From Schistosoma mansoni (Eukaryota > Platyhelminthes > Trematoda > Strigeidida > Schistosomatidae), in contig NC_031495.1 in assembly GCF_000237925.1 (NCBI RefSeq), positions 24,756,872-24,820,871 of the forward strand: a DNA stretch of 64,000 nucleotides, written 5' to 3'. The notes below the pieces were generated by a model. That model was not told the DNA's origin. It did not search any database and saw nothing but the letters and a program-made list of their open reading frames with translations. Shown in pieces: positions 49,701 to 58,910 of this stretch. Each line of letters starts with the position of its first letter. Position 1 is the stretch's first letter. Both the position numbers and the translations under genes were made by a program.

Positions 49701-52700
49701 TTTAGTCTTCTTAATAAAAGCTGGAATAATGTAGGTAGAATATCAAGAATAAAAATATGATGATTGGACATGATTAAATTGTTACATAAGATAAATGATC
49801 GTCTAGTAAGTAAAAGTATAATAATTATAATTTGTGGGATAAATATCCAATTTAATTTTGATTATTGTCATCATGATATAGCCAAAGATATAATTAGTCA
49901 CTTCATTTCCCATTACATTACTTCTACAGTTAATAACATTCTTTGTTTGTAAACTAATCCGAGATTAAAAAATGAGAAAACTTGTAACTTAATTTATTAC
50001 TAGTAATAACCCATCAATGAATAGCCTTATAATACTAAGTATTGATGTATTCTTTTAAATTAACCGAGCTCATTGTTACTAAATTCTTATAATAATCGGT
50101 AGTTCAAAGCAATTAGTCCCTTTGATAAATTTCATTAGTGTAATAAGAAGACGAAGATTATCAGAACTATGTGGTGATATATAAGCGCAATACATTTCGA
50201 ATAATCTGATCACACATATACTTGTTAAGTACATTTATATATATAAATAAAAGGTCAACTAGACTGGAAATAGGGGGTAAGCATATGTGTGATTAGATTA
50301 TTCGAAATGTATTGCGCTAATATATCATCACATAGTTCTGATAATCTTCGTCTTCTTATTACACTATCGAAATCAGTAGTTCATAAACTGATGCCGTAAA
50401 CATTCTGATATATACTGTGTGAAATTTGGTATTCAATAATAAACATGATGGTTGGTTCTGTTGATTCACTTCAACTTAGTGGCAATATCAAATTCATCCG
50501 TAGATATACTTCAAATATTTGTGGAATTAACGAAGTTTTAAAAATGATTTTCTTGCTCTCTAAGTAATTAACATTTACATATGAGTTAAGTGTGTTTACA
50601 TCAAAACTAGAATCGAGTAAATTAACCTAATGGTGAAGTCGACAAACAGTTTAGTCTAAAGATACTTAATACACAGATTTTTATCAAACAATAATAGTAA
50701 CATTAATTTTTCAGCACAATCGAAATACATTAAATGTTTTGTGAACATGATATACTTACGAACATACATTTTATCAAGGTACCTTCAGTGAATGATTGAA
50801 TTTCACTAACTTCCAGTTACTTATGTTATCTACGTAAGTAACAATAAGTCTATAAAATTGGTCTAGTTCCCATGTGGTATACAATAGTAAAGAGATACCT
50901 TAATAAAATCATATAAATTGTGTTGAATATCTACTCATCCATCTAAAATGGTGCCACAGAATTTTTACTTAATAGGTAACATTAGGTTTGTACGTTTAAA
51001 ACTCTGAAATGATTTTCAACTGAATGGTATCATGATTTTTGCTTAAATTTCATGACTGAGATTTAGTGTGAGACCTTAGTCTTTGATTACTCTACTAACA
51101 TTCTCAAATAAAATGCCTATTCTAAGCTTTTTATCTCGTTAAATGAGTTTCGAGCAAATGCGAAACACCATACTAAACTATTTGTAAGTTACTCAGACTG
51201 ATCATTGAATAAATCGCACAAGCTGTGAGACTAGTTTATATTAGCCTAATTCATAATAAAGTCAAAAACTACTTTTCAATGTCCAATATATATACAAAAC
51301 CTTTTGTTCAAAATAACGTATATACTAAATAGCCCATTACAGTATTGATCCATCATCATTATAGTGAGTTAAACATATACAAACGAATATGAAAAAATGA
51401 TTGGAAAATATTTACTTTGGTAAGCTAATTTAAAAAATGACGCATTTTCCGATTTGTATTCATCAACTACATAGGTATAGATAGTCAGTTGTCATTTTAC
51501 TGGCTTTCAAATTTTTGGTGGTTCATAAAAATAATGGGACACTGTATGTCCATTTCCCTAATGTTTAGGACTTCTCAGCATTACTATTCTATGAACCGAA
51601 ACACAATCAAAATCCAAATTCAAATGACAATCTATAAGATTAGGGTTGCATCTTAAATGGCTTTCAAGTCAAACTGTGAACTAACTATGCGATTTAAGGG
51701 GATAGTCCTCGTCGCTAGCTGCGAGTATCCTGAGTTTGGTTACTCAGATAGTCCTCAGTGCAAGATATTCTCATCAAAGATAAAATAGCTGTCCAGTGTT
51801 TCCGATTTTCGACAGTACTTCAGGTGGAATCAGTTTGTAGAAAATGTTGTTTTCCACTACACAAATTTACTTGACTGAAGATAGCAATGAGGTAAAAATA
51901 TTGTTGAGATAAATATCCAAAATACTAATATTTTAATCAAGAGATTACTGATCATATAAAAGAACAAAAGACCCCTTTCAAAAAGTTATTACATTATAAA
52001 CTTTTCAACCATAACAACTAAATTTGACTAAATGTACACTCTTCATTCAAAATAAGTACATTAATTATTTGAAGGGGGTTTTATGGAGAGTTCAGCAATT
52101 TTATATGGTTGAAATCATGAGTCAATTGAAGCTAGACCACCATGGAAAACCTGGAAGCAAGGGATGGCCGTTTCGTCCTATTATGGGACTCCTCAGCAGT
52201 GCGCATCCACGATCCCGCACTCGCGAGATTCGAACCCAGGACCTATCAGTCTCGCACCAGAGCGCCTAACCTCTAGACCACTGAGCCGGCATCCAACGGT
52301 GTAAGTTAACNNNNNNNNNNNNNNNNNNNNNNNNNNNNNNNNNNNNNNNNNNNNNNNNNNNNNNNNNNNNNNNNNNNNNNNNNNNNNNNNNNNNNNNNNN
52401 NNNNNNNNNNNNNNNNNNNNNNNNNNNNNNNNNNNNNNNNNNNNNNNNNNNNNNNNNNNNNNNNNNNNNNNNNNNNNNNNNNNNNNNNNNNNNNNNNNNN
52501 NNNNNNNNNNTTCCATGGTGGTCTAGCTTCAATTGACTCACGCCTTCAACTATGAAAATATCAGTAATATTATACAGTTTTACCCATTTATAAATTTGAA
52601 TAAGCTAAAGATAATCAGTACTTTTCTTAATTTATATAAATATTTGAATAATCACTGAATTATCTTGGAATATTGGAGACTAAATACACAATGACCATTT

Positions 52701-55457
52701 ATTTGAAATACTACTGAAATCAATATAAATGTTGTTTAACGGGAAGTTATAATAAGTAATGATGAATCAAGTATTCTTTGACAGTAGAACGAACATGCGA
52801 CAATGAAACTTTTTTGATTAAATGTCACTAGATGAACGAAATTTAAATTGTCGATCACTGAAACCATGCTGAATCATATAACTTAGTCTATAGAGCTCAT
52901 TCAATACACTCTGACTTTTGTCCATAATTTGGCACAAAGAGTACCTGCTTAACTTAAAATAACTGCCAACCAATATCAAAGTCAGAATCCTCAATTAGAG
53001 CGTCAAGACAGTTCTACTGTACAGAGCTGAAACTTGGAGAACTATTACAGCCATCATCAAATAAGTATAGTTATTTATAAACAATTGTCTACACAAGATA
53101 CTGAATGTCCGTTAACCGGATACCATCATCAACAATCTACTGTGGGAGAGGATAAATCAGCTTCTGGATGAAGAGGAGATTAGGAAAAGACGCTGGAGTT
53201 GCATAGGACACACAATGAGCAACTCATCAAACTGCATCTCGAGAAAAGCGCTAACTTAGAATCGTGAAGGGAAACAAGAAGGAGGAAAGCCAAACAACAC
53301 ACTATGTTGGGAGTTGGAAACAGATATGAAAAGGATGATTAGCAACTGGAAATGATTGGAAAGGATTGCTCAAGAAAGAGTTCGATGTAGAATGCTAGTG
53401 AGCTACCTATGCTCCTGCCTAGGGGTAATAGGCGTAAGTAAGTAAGTACCTGCTTATTTTACTAAGATTATCTCTATAACACCTGATCATTTGTATTTTA
53501 CAAACTAGAATTAAATGATGAGACAAAAGATTTTCACTTAATTTTGTCAAACTATTTATCCATTTTGAATCTTTAAAATTGTATTATAAAACAGGTAAAT
53601 TTAGTTTCTAATCAATTTACATTTCATAATTATGAAAATAAACCTTCATTCATTAAAACAAAACAAAAACAACAGAATTAATATTAAATTTTAATTATTA
53701 AATTATTCATTAAAATAATAAAAAGTATAACCTAATTTATTAATGCTTGAAAAGAGACTAATTTTTCATTATATAGAGGTCATTTTACTTTTTTTTGGGG
53801 GGGGGCACAGAAATATTTCCTTCTTATTATGTTTTTACATGAGAATCAAGTTTGTTTTTTTGTTGTTGTTTCTTTATAAATCTTGAAGTTAAATCAGTAA
53901 AAAAGGTGATATTTGGTCTATAATTGGGATACTTTAAAATGACAATTATACTATTCATTAACAAATATTTCTATTTAATTTCCATGTAGAAACAAAAAAA
54001 GTTCAAGAATCATTAGAGTTAAGTGAAAATCTATTCACAATAAACTTCCTAAAAAAAACTTTATAAATGTGCACTCATGTTAATTTCCCATGCATTTCTA
54101 TGTAATTTATAGTAAATTCTTCATAAAATACATTATCTATTCCAACCATCAATATGTATGAATTACTAAAATCTACGATGAGAGTTTTTCTTGTTAGAAC
54201 TTCTTATCCCATAGTAATCAGTTTTTTTGTTGATGTATTTATCAGATATTAGATAATCTTAGTATTCAGTTAAAAACTGGTGGTTTTGATTTAAAGTTTA
54301 TGTAATGCATTAATAATTGGAACTATAAACCAAAATGTGTTGGGGAGTTAATAAATAACAGTAAGTGATTTGTAATTAACTTGGATTTGAAACATTATGA
54401 AGGTCGAGTACTATGTTCTTAGTGATCGTGTGTTGTTCTTAAACTTACATAAAATGAAAAAACAAGTATTTGCAGACTGTGGTTTATTTACCGTATCCAG
54501 AAAATATTGCCATTCTCACATTGTCTACATACACTGAATATGTAAGAAGTTAGGCAGAAAAAATTCTTCACTAGTTATAATTCTCATCTTAGACATTCAT
54601 TTTCTAGTGATTCTTGACAGCTAAACGTATTCATTCGTCAATGCATTCCTATCTCTTCACGATTAGGATTTAAAGATCCTATAATACCTTGTTTAGCAGG
54701 TTTGTACTTCCGCCTTCAGTCAGTCCATGATCTAGCTCAACGATAGATCTTTGAAATTTTATTCAACATTAGCTAAACAACCAATGACACTGGATGACTG
54801 TTGCTCACATTGTAAATTAACTGAAAGTGGAAATATGGACCATCTGATTGCAAATTAGCTATTCAGTTGTATCGTTAACATCATGAACCTGAAGTGACAA
54901 AATTCGATTATTGGCTAGCTTGTAAATAGGTACTCTCAAAAATTAAGGCAAAATATTAACCACCTGCTTACTGTTATTATTAGTGAGTAATTAATACTCT
55001 CTCCAGAGTTGTAGTACTATTTTTTCTATTATTCTATTTCAAAAGTTACATTTCTCATAAGAATTATGCAAATTGTATAGTTTAATATTCTAGAATAAAT
55101 CATCACATCTCAACTTAAATCACAATTTAAGTAGTAGATCAATGTCATGAAATATCATGACATGAATAACTTCCTAATAAACTGTAGAATTGAATACATC
55201 TAGATATTCATTGTTACGTTTAATTAGACACATTTACTTGTAACAGTTGCGCATTTCCGTTTTACTTCTATTTCAAATTACTACTTTCTGTTTGTCTTGT
55301 TTTTTTTTACTTGCATTTACTTTCACCACTTAATCAGCTATATCATGGTGATTTACCATGGATTCATGGATTGAATCGAGCTGCTGTGAATCAAAGATTA
55401 TATAATACAATTAGAAGAGAACGTCGATTCTTTTGTAATCCAATGGGATGCGTTTAG
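43625..55457 (+). CDS. secreted prepropeptide with C-terminal disulfide-ring peptide (neuropeptide-like), 3 exons
   Basis: Exons 43625-43715, 43821-43918 and 55338-55457 have GT/AG borders (donors 'attg|gtaatt' and 'caa|gtaaga'; acceptors 'attgtag' and 'aatcag'). Phases match (1, then 0), giving 102 residues. Residues 1 to about 27 form a signal peptide: a short polar start, then a hydrophobic core [13 protein letters not shown] ending TNA. Residues 32-53 are acidic. RRK at 57-59 and RR at 89-90 and 92-93 are prohormone-convertase-like sites. The last nine residues, FFCNPMGCV, hold the only cysteines of the mature part (96 and 101). Such a precursor would be processed in secretory granules of neurons or gland cells. 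The position and ring recall allatostatin-C/somatostatin and urotensin II precursors, and NP-M-G-C recalls the NPISC of allatostatin C. No family assignment is proven. Use ATG 43625; the in-frame TTG at 43601 is less likely. Confidence 0.8.
43821..43918 (+). CDS. prepropeptide exon 2 (acidic spacer, RRK site)
   Basis: Completes Gly31 and encodes 32-63: acidic residues, then [10 protein letters not shown]. The donor 'caa|gtaaga' is strong and leaves phase 0. Confidence 0.8.
44056..44575. mobile_element. foldback or Penelope-like terminal-repeat element with gap
   Basis: The left part (44063-44180) shares 'aaattagagcgaatagt', 'gccgagttgatgtaagacat' and the 'aaatctcagctaatgaattt' block with the element at 23262-24671. 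The right part after the gap (44539-44575) is the reverse complement of that block. 'Ccaatgtttcgtcc' corresponds to the 'cgaaacgttgg' motif. The family is uncertain. It lies in intron 2 of the peptide gene. Confidence 0.65.
44339..44538. other. assembly gap, 200 N
   Basis: Exactly 200 N, placed directly before the inverted right end of the element at 44056-44575. Confidence 0.99.
45005..45306 (+). repeat. Sm-alpha type hammerhead SINE, head-to-head copy
   Basis: Tail first (45005-45125), then the left arm (45147-45190) starting 'aggcaaagatgaatagtggc', a short spacer, and the inverted right arm (45232-45303) ending 'gatccatctttgctt'. A complete hammerhead reads on the plus strand at 45214-45270. 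Confidence 0.85.
45214..45270 (+). ncRNA. hammerhead ribozyme (Sm-alpha type), AUU cleavage triplet
   Basis: GATGCAG loop strand, AATCCAG stem I strand, core CTGACGA (45232-45238), stem II around loop 'caaata', GAAAC (45253-45257), stem III 'gcgc', triplet ATT (45262-45264), then CTGAAT pairing back to stem I with one mismatch. AUU satisfies the NUH rule, so cleavage after 45264 is possible but should be slower than with GUC. Confidence 0.75.
45915..46200 (-). repeat. family B hammerhead SINE, diverged
   Basis: The tRNA-like box ('gggactcgaacccacagcct' on the plus strand) and the family 3' block 'cctggaagcactggacgacc' are present. The minus-strand hammerhead core reads CTAAGGA instead of CTGANGA, while the GTC triplet and CAGTGC persist, so it is inactive. 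The 5' part ('cttcagtaagtaaccg') reaches about 46200. Confidence 0.8.
46949..47130. repeat. family B SINE, internally deleted foldback
   Basis: Left block 'ggaacactggacggccgtc' and right block 'gaccatccagtgcttctagg' are inverted copies. They close around a shortened core with CTGAGGA and AGAAAC. The tRNA-like part is gone. Confidence 0.7.
47527..47594 (-). ncRNA. hammerhead ribozyme (Sm-alpha type), most canonical copy
   Basis: Minus strand: GATGCAGGTAC, ATCCAG, CTGACGA (47573-47567), a stem II region with loop 'caaata', GAAAC, GCGC, triplet GTC, then CTGGAT (47540-47535) pairing perfectly with ATCCAG. Predicted cleavage lies between 47541 and 47540. Stem II is weakened by one mismatch. Confidence 0.85.
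47610..47673 (-). promoter_or_regulatory. tRNA-Ser/Leu-like RNA polymerase III promoter of the SINE
   Basis: The minus strand reads GGACTCAGTGGCCGAGTGG (A-box region) and, 30 nt on, GCTGGGTTCGAGTCCCA (B box). GGCCGAGTGG is typical of class II tRNAs such as Ser and Leu. It is part of a SINE, not a tRNA gene. Confidence 0.75.
47840..48012. repeat. Sm-alpha copy with collapsed ribozyme arms
   Basis: The tail is intact (47840-47960), followed by 'aggcaaagatgga' joined directly to 'ttccactgctaac' and then to the inverted 'ctatccatctttgcct'. The ribozyme core between the arms is deleted. Confidence 0.75.
49117..49197 (+). repeat. Sm-alpha ribozyme fragment lacking stem II
   Basis: GATGCAGGTACATCCAG, then CTGACGAAACGCGCGTCCTGG. 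The usual 16 nt from GAGTCC to GGAC between CTGAC and GAAAC are missing, so core halves are fused. Stem I, stem III, GTC and the arm to 'catctttgct' remain. Confidence 0.85.
49518..49536. repeat. TA microsatellite
   Basis: A short uninterrupted TA run. Confidence 0.9.
50136..50366. mobile_element. MITE-like palindrome with 88-nt arms
   Basis: Arms 50136-50223 and 50279-50366 are reverse complements with only a few differences. Both begin at the outside with 'tagtgtaataagaagacgaa' when read inward. The 55-nt loop includes 'gtcaactagactggaaatag'. No coding capacity. A clear target-site duplication was not found, so the class is open. Confidence 0.75.
50367..52060. other. intron 2 of the peptide gene, unrecognised part
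   Basis: AT-rich, no coding or repeat signal recognised. Confidence 0.4.
52157..52202 (-). ncRNA. hammerhead ribozyme (family B), AUC triplet
   Basis: Minus strand: GCACTG, CTGAGGA, GTCC-loop 'cataata'-GGAC, GAAAC, 'ggcc', triplet ATC, then CCTTGC. The catalytic core and stem II are perfect and AUC is a legal triplet. Stem I pairing is damaged at two positions by a local change. Confidence 0.65.
52311..52510. other. assembly gap, 200 N
   Basis: It sits between the two inverted ends of a family B foldback. Confidence 0.99.
52960..53448 (+). pseudogene. RTE-type LINE fragment, 5'-truncated, with GTAA tail
   Basis: Clearly homologous to 16003-16475 at the DNA level ('accaatatcaaagtcagaat', 'gcgtcaagacagt', 'ctggatgaagaggag', 'aggaaaagacgctggag'). 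It has stops throughout and ends in 'gtaagtaagtaagta', the simple tail of this RTE. It lies in intron 2 of the peptide gene. Confidence 0.85.
53789..53805. repeat. T8G9 homopolymer junction
   Basis: Eight T followed by nine G, unusual in this AT-rich sequence. The G run could be a sequencing or polymerase artefact. Confidence 0.8.
53806..55337. other. end of intron 2 of the peptide gene
   Basis: AT-rich with no recognised repeat. It ends in the pyrimidine-rich stretch and 'aatcag' acceptor of exon 3. Confidence 0.45.
55338..55457 (+). CDS. prepropeptide exon 3 (cyclic peptide)
   Basis: Residues 64-102 from [11 protein letters not shown] to [14 protein letters not shown] and a TAG stop. The frame is open from the acceptor in exactly the phase left by exon 2. 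The GC content of the exon exceeds that of its surroundings. Confidence 0.85.
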   Translation, partial: LYHGDLPWIHGLNRAAVNQRLYNTIRRERRFFCNPMGCV

Positions 55458-55545
55458 CTTATTCTGATGAACAACATTTTATAAACAATACAATCATATA
55501 ATAATGTAATCATATAATCATGTCTGTATACTTAAATAGCACATA

Positions 55546-55590
55546 AATAAATGTCTTTCTTGTCAATAATTACTAAAAGTGAAAAATAAA
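55546..55590 (+). terminator. candidate poly(A) signals of the peptide gene
   Basis: AATAAA at 55546-55551 and again at 55585-55590, which is 89 and 128 nt after the stop codon. Confidence 0.5.
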
Positions 55591-55689
55591 ATTATTTATA
55601 CAGAAATAAATAGATTGATTTTTTTGATTACAATGAACGATCATAGATGCTCTAATTAAATGATGATTTTCTTTTGAGGTTTGATATCA

Positions 55690-55912
55690 AGAACTAATTT
55701 TAGTTAGTCAACCATTAAAGCTCAGAAAGCACTAGACAGCTGCTTCGTATTAATATGAAACTTTTCAACGGTGTCGTTCACCCTACAAGGAATCCGACTC
55801 ATAACCTATTAGCTACTTAGCGAAAGCATATACTTCAGATCACCTGAAACGACATCCAACTGTTAATATTTCGAACTTTAATCAATTCGTGATATTGCGC
55901 GACTTACCTCGA
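55690..55912 (-). repeat. old family B SINE copy
   Basis: Weak but collinear similarity: 'agctcagaaagcactagaca', then 'catccaactgttaatattt' and 'caattcgtgatattgcg'. The hammerhead is no longer recognisable. It is much more diverged than the other copies. Confidence 0.5.
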
Positions 55913-56219
55913 GAGATAATTTCCGGAGTTCTGGTACAAAACATTGATCACTGGAATGAGACAAGTTTCGCTAATGGCAATCGATGACATTCTTGCTAAT
56001 AATAAACTATGAAACTCACAAGTATACAAAATCGGCTGACCATAAGAATACATCACTTCATGAACAGTTTTGTATAATTGAAAAATTACGATAATATATG
56101 TTACAAACTTTGTTTTCTAAGAAAATCTATGCGATATCATTTTAAAAATTTTGGTTATCAGAAAAATATGAGGCATAAAATCAATCATTTTATTAAAATT
56201 TAATAAAATAACGTTTTTA

Positions 56220-56580
56220 TCAGAAGGGGCTTTTGTGGAGATTTCAGTAATTTTATAGTTGAAATCATAAGTCAATTGAAGCTAGACCATCATGAAAAAC
56301 CTGGAAACACTGGCAAAGCCGTTTCGTTCTATTATAGGACTCCTCACCAGTGCACATCCACGATCCCGCATCGCGAGATTCGATCCCAGAACCTATGAAA
56401 TTTGCGCGCGAGCGCTTAGGCACTAAACGACTGAGCTGGCCGGTTTCCAACGGTGTTAATGTCTAACTTCAACCAATCCACAAAACTGAGCAACCATTCA
56501 CTATTGTCTTTAGTGAGTTGATATCTCCCACCAGACCTGACTGAACTCCACTGGTTACTGCTTCTCACTAGAACTCCAGG
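56220..56580 (-). repeat. family B hammerhead SINE, full length
   Basis: It runs from 'cagaaggggcttttgtggag' to the family 5' end 'ctagaactccagg'. The tRNA-like box is on the minus strand. The hammerhead region keeps stem II and GAAAC, but the core begins GTGAGGA instead of CTGAGGA and the triplet before CCAGTG is altered. Confidence 0.85.
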
Positions 56581-58500
56581 TTTATCCAAGCTTTCATGTA
56601 GTAATAACACCATTTTTCAAACACTCAGGATATTTGAATAAAATAGAATGGGTTAATTCTGTATCAAGTTGTTGGTGATGGTGATTATCAATCGCAAATA
56701 TTTGTTTTACATTTATCAACACTTATTGTTGGAAGAAACATGCATTTTATTAGAAAACCATGACTCTACTCATTCATAAAAGCTAGTTTTCTTTCGTTAG
56801 ATATTACTACACTTGTGACTACGGTTAAACAATTGTCTCCATTTGGATCGGATATGTTCACTACCAATATGTCTTACAAATAGTTGTATTCATTATAAAT
56901 ATTAAGTGAACTACTGGTTGGATATCAGTAATAAATGTTATACTATGGGATCCACAATGTCGATCTTGATGCTCTGTAAGCAAGTTGACTTAATCACTAA
57001 CTGTGTCCAGTTTCGATAGGTCAAAGAAATTTCTTAAAGAACACTAATGAAACGTCTTATTTCTCTTGATATTTTTCATCATCATTATCTCTAGAATCTC
57101 GTAGAAATTCCTTTTTGAATAAAAACTCAAACATATATCTCCTGTAGTCGAAATCACATATAGTGCTATTGAAGTACTACAAATAAAAATGAATCAGATG
57201 AACTAATTAGCTTTCAAATAACAATAAGTTCTATTTTTCCTCAACACTAACCAACCTTTAAAATCTATTACTGTAGTTGTTGGGGTTTTTTCACTGACTG
57301 ACAATACTTTTGATAAATGTAAAATATCTCTTTAAACTTAGGACAGAGTTTTGTTATTTCGGTTGCATTTCTTACACAACGGTAGTAATTTGTTTCTATT
57401 GAAACCACTTAAGCAACGGAATAGGATTAGGTCACGAATAAAGCATGAATAAAGTCCATCACCATTCAGTGAATATTTGCTTTACTAGGCACCTCAATTT
57501 ATTGTTTTATTCATCATTAGTTATTCAAGTATGTCAATAATCATAACTCAAATTGAACACTAGTAATCATAAGGTTGTCACTGTATATGAACACTGATCC
57601 ACAGTCAAAATTGTTCCATTGGTAAAGGCTTTACAAATGATTAACAGCATGTACGTTCCAACAGATGAACTAAACTGATCTTTTTGAGCTTTTATGATAG
57701 AAGCTCATTTTTCTAAGCCAGTTAAATCACAAGCAACATGTACAAGTAAATAAATCACAATCAAATTAAGTTACTGTCTCTGAGATAGGAGCAAATAAAG
57801 GATGTGGTTAGTGGATTTATATTGCTTAAATTGGTTCATTTATGCAAGTCATAAATTTATAGATGAGTAGTTTTTTTTGATTAGAAAATTCATGTACACA
57901 CTGATTTTTGATTATTCAAATAATTTTGTATTGTTTATTGTACAAGTCATAAAGTCATTTAACTGAATCTTTCATAAATAACCAATTGTTTCAGTTCGTT
58001 TCAAAGAATCCAGTTAGTTGTTCAATGCTTATACCTCTTTGTTAACAATTCAATGAAGAAGATTTTTGATCCATTCCTTGAACATTTAGTTCTTCTGTTG
58101 CTAAACGAATTAGACAGAATGTTTATTTTATTTAATACGTTTGATTGCATATAAGATGTATTTATATATTTTAAATGATCTAAAAACAGAAAATGTTACT
58201 AAAGATTAAATCAAGCGTTATTATTTGTTAAAATACCTATGTAATATCAAAGAAATGTTTACTGTTTTTTTCTTCTTGATGGTTAACCGATTGATTTGAT
58301 GTGAAAACTAAAAATAACATTAACTAATTACTTATTGCTCATGTGAATTAAAATTATGAACTTGAATATTACTGATTCAATGTTCTATAAGCGAACATAA
58401 AAGAATTAACTCCTTTCTACGTCTAAGTTCATTCTTATCAGTTAGTTCTGTGCAACTGGGATTAGGACAGTAAAAACATCCATTATATATCTATATATGC
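56581..58500. other. no recognisable gene
   Basis: AT-rich spacer, no coding or repeat signal recognised. Confidence 0.45.
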
Positions 58501-58862
58501 CGAAATCTCCACAAAACCCCCTTCTGATAATGATCATATGCTCACTAGTGAATGGCTCCATGAGGTATTTCCTGGAGTTCTAGTGAGAAGCAGTAACCAG
58601 TAGATATCAACTCACTGAAGACAATGGTGAACGGTTGCTCAACTTCGTGGATTGGTTGAAGTTAGACATTAACACCATCGGTTGCCTGCTCAGTGGTCTA
58701 GAGGTGAAATGCTCGCGTGCGAGACTGATAGGTCCTGGGATCGAATCTCGCGGGGTGGGATCGTGGATGCGCACTACTGAGGAGTCCTACTATAGAACGA
58801 AATGGTCGTCCAGTGCTTCCAGGTTTCCCATGGTGATTTAACTTCAATTGACTCATGATTTC

Positions 58863-58865
<3 letters not shown>
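58501..58865 (+). repeat. family B hammerhead SINE preceded by its own 3' end
   Basis: 'Gaaatctccacaaaaccccc' (the family 3' end) comes first. After about 55 nt comes the normal 5' end 'cctggagttctagtgagaag' and a full copy with tRNA-like box and hammerhead, ending 'tgactcatgatttcaac'. Confidence 0.8.
58771..58816 (+). ncRNA. hammerhead ribozyme (family B), weakened stem II
   Basis: GCACTA, CTGAGGA, a stem II region 'gtcctactatagaac' with a mismatch, GAAAT, GTC triplet (58808-58810) and CAGTGC. Core positions are kept, but stems I and II each have a mismatch. Confidence 0.6.

Positions 58866-58907
<42 letters not shown>
58866..58907. repeat. TA microsatellite grown from the SINE end
   Basis: An uninterrupted TA run directly after 'tttcaac', where other family B copies read 'caactatata'. 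It appears to be an expansion of the element's own end. Confidence 0.9.

Positions 58908-58910
<3 letters not shown>

Larger units (their letters stand above)
52070..52580. repeat. family B hammerhead SINE, foldback with gap
   Basis: The left end 'gaagggggttttatggagag' and 'gaaatcatgagtcaattgaa' block returns inverted after the gap ('tagcttcaattgactcac'). The tRNA-like box and hammerhead read on the minus strand between 52157 and 52290. Confidence 0.8.
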
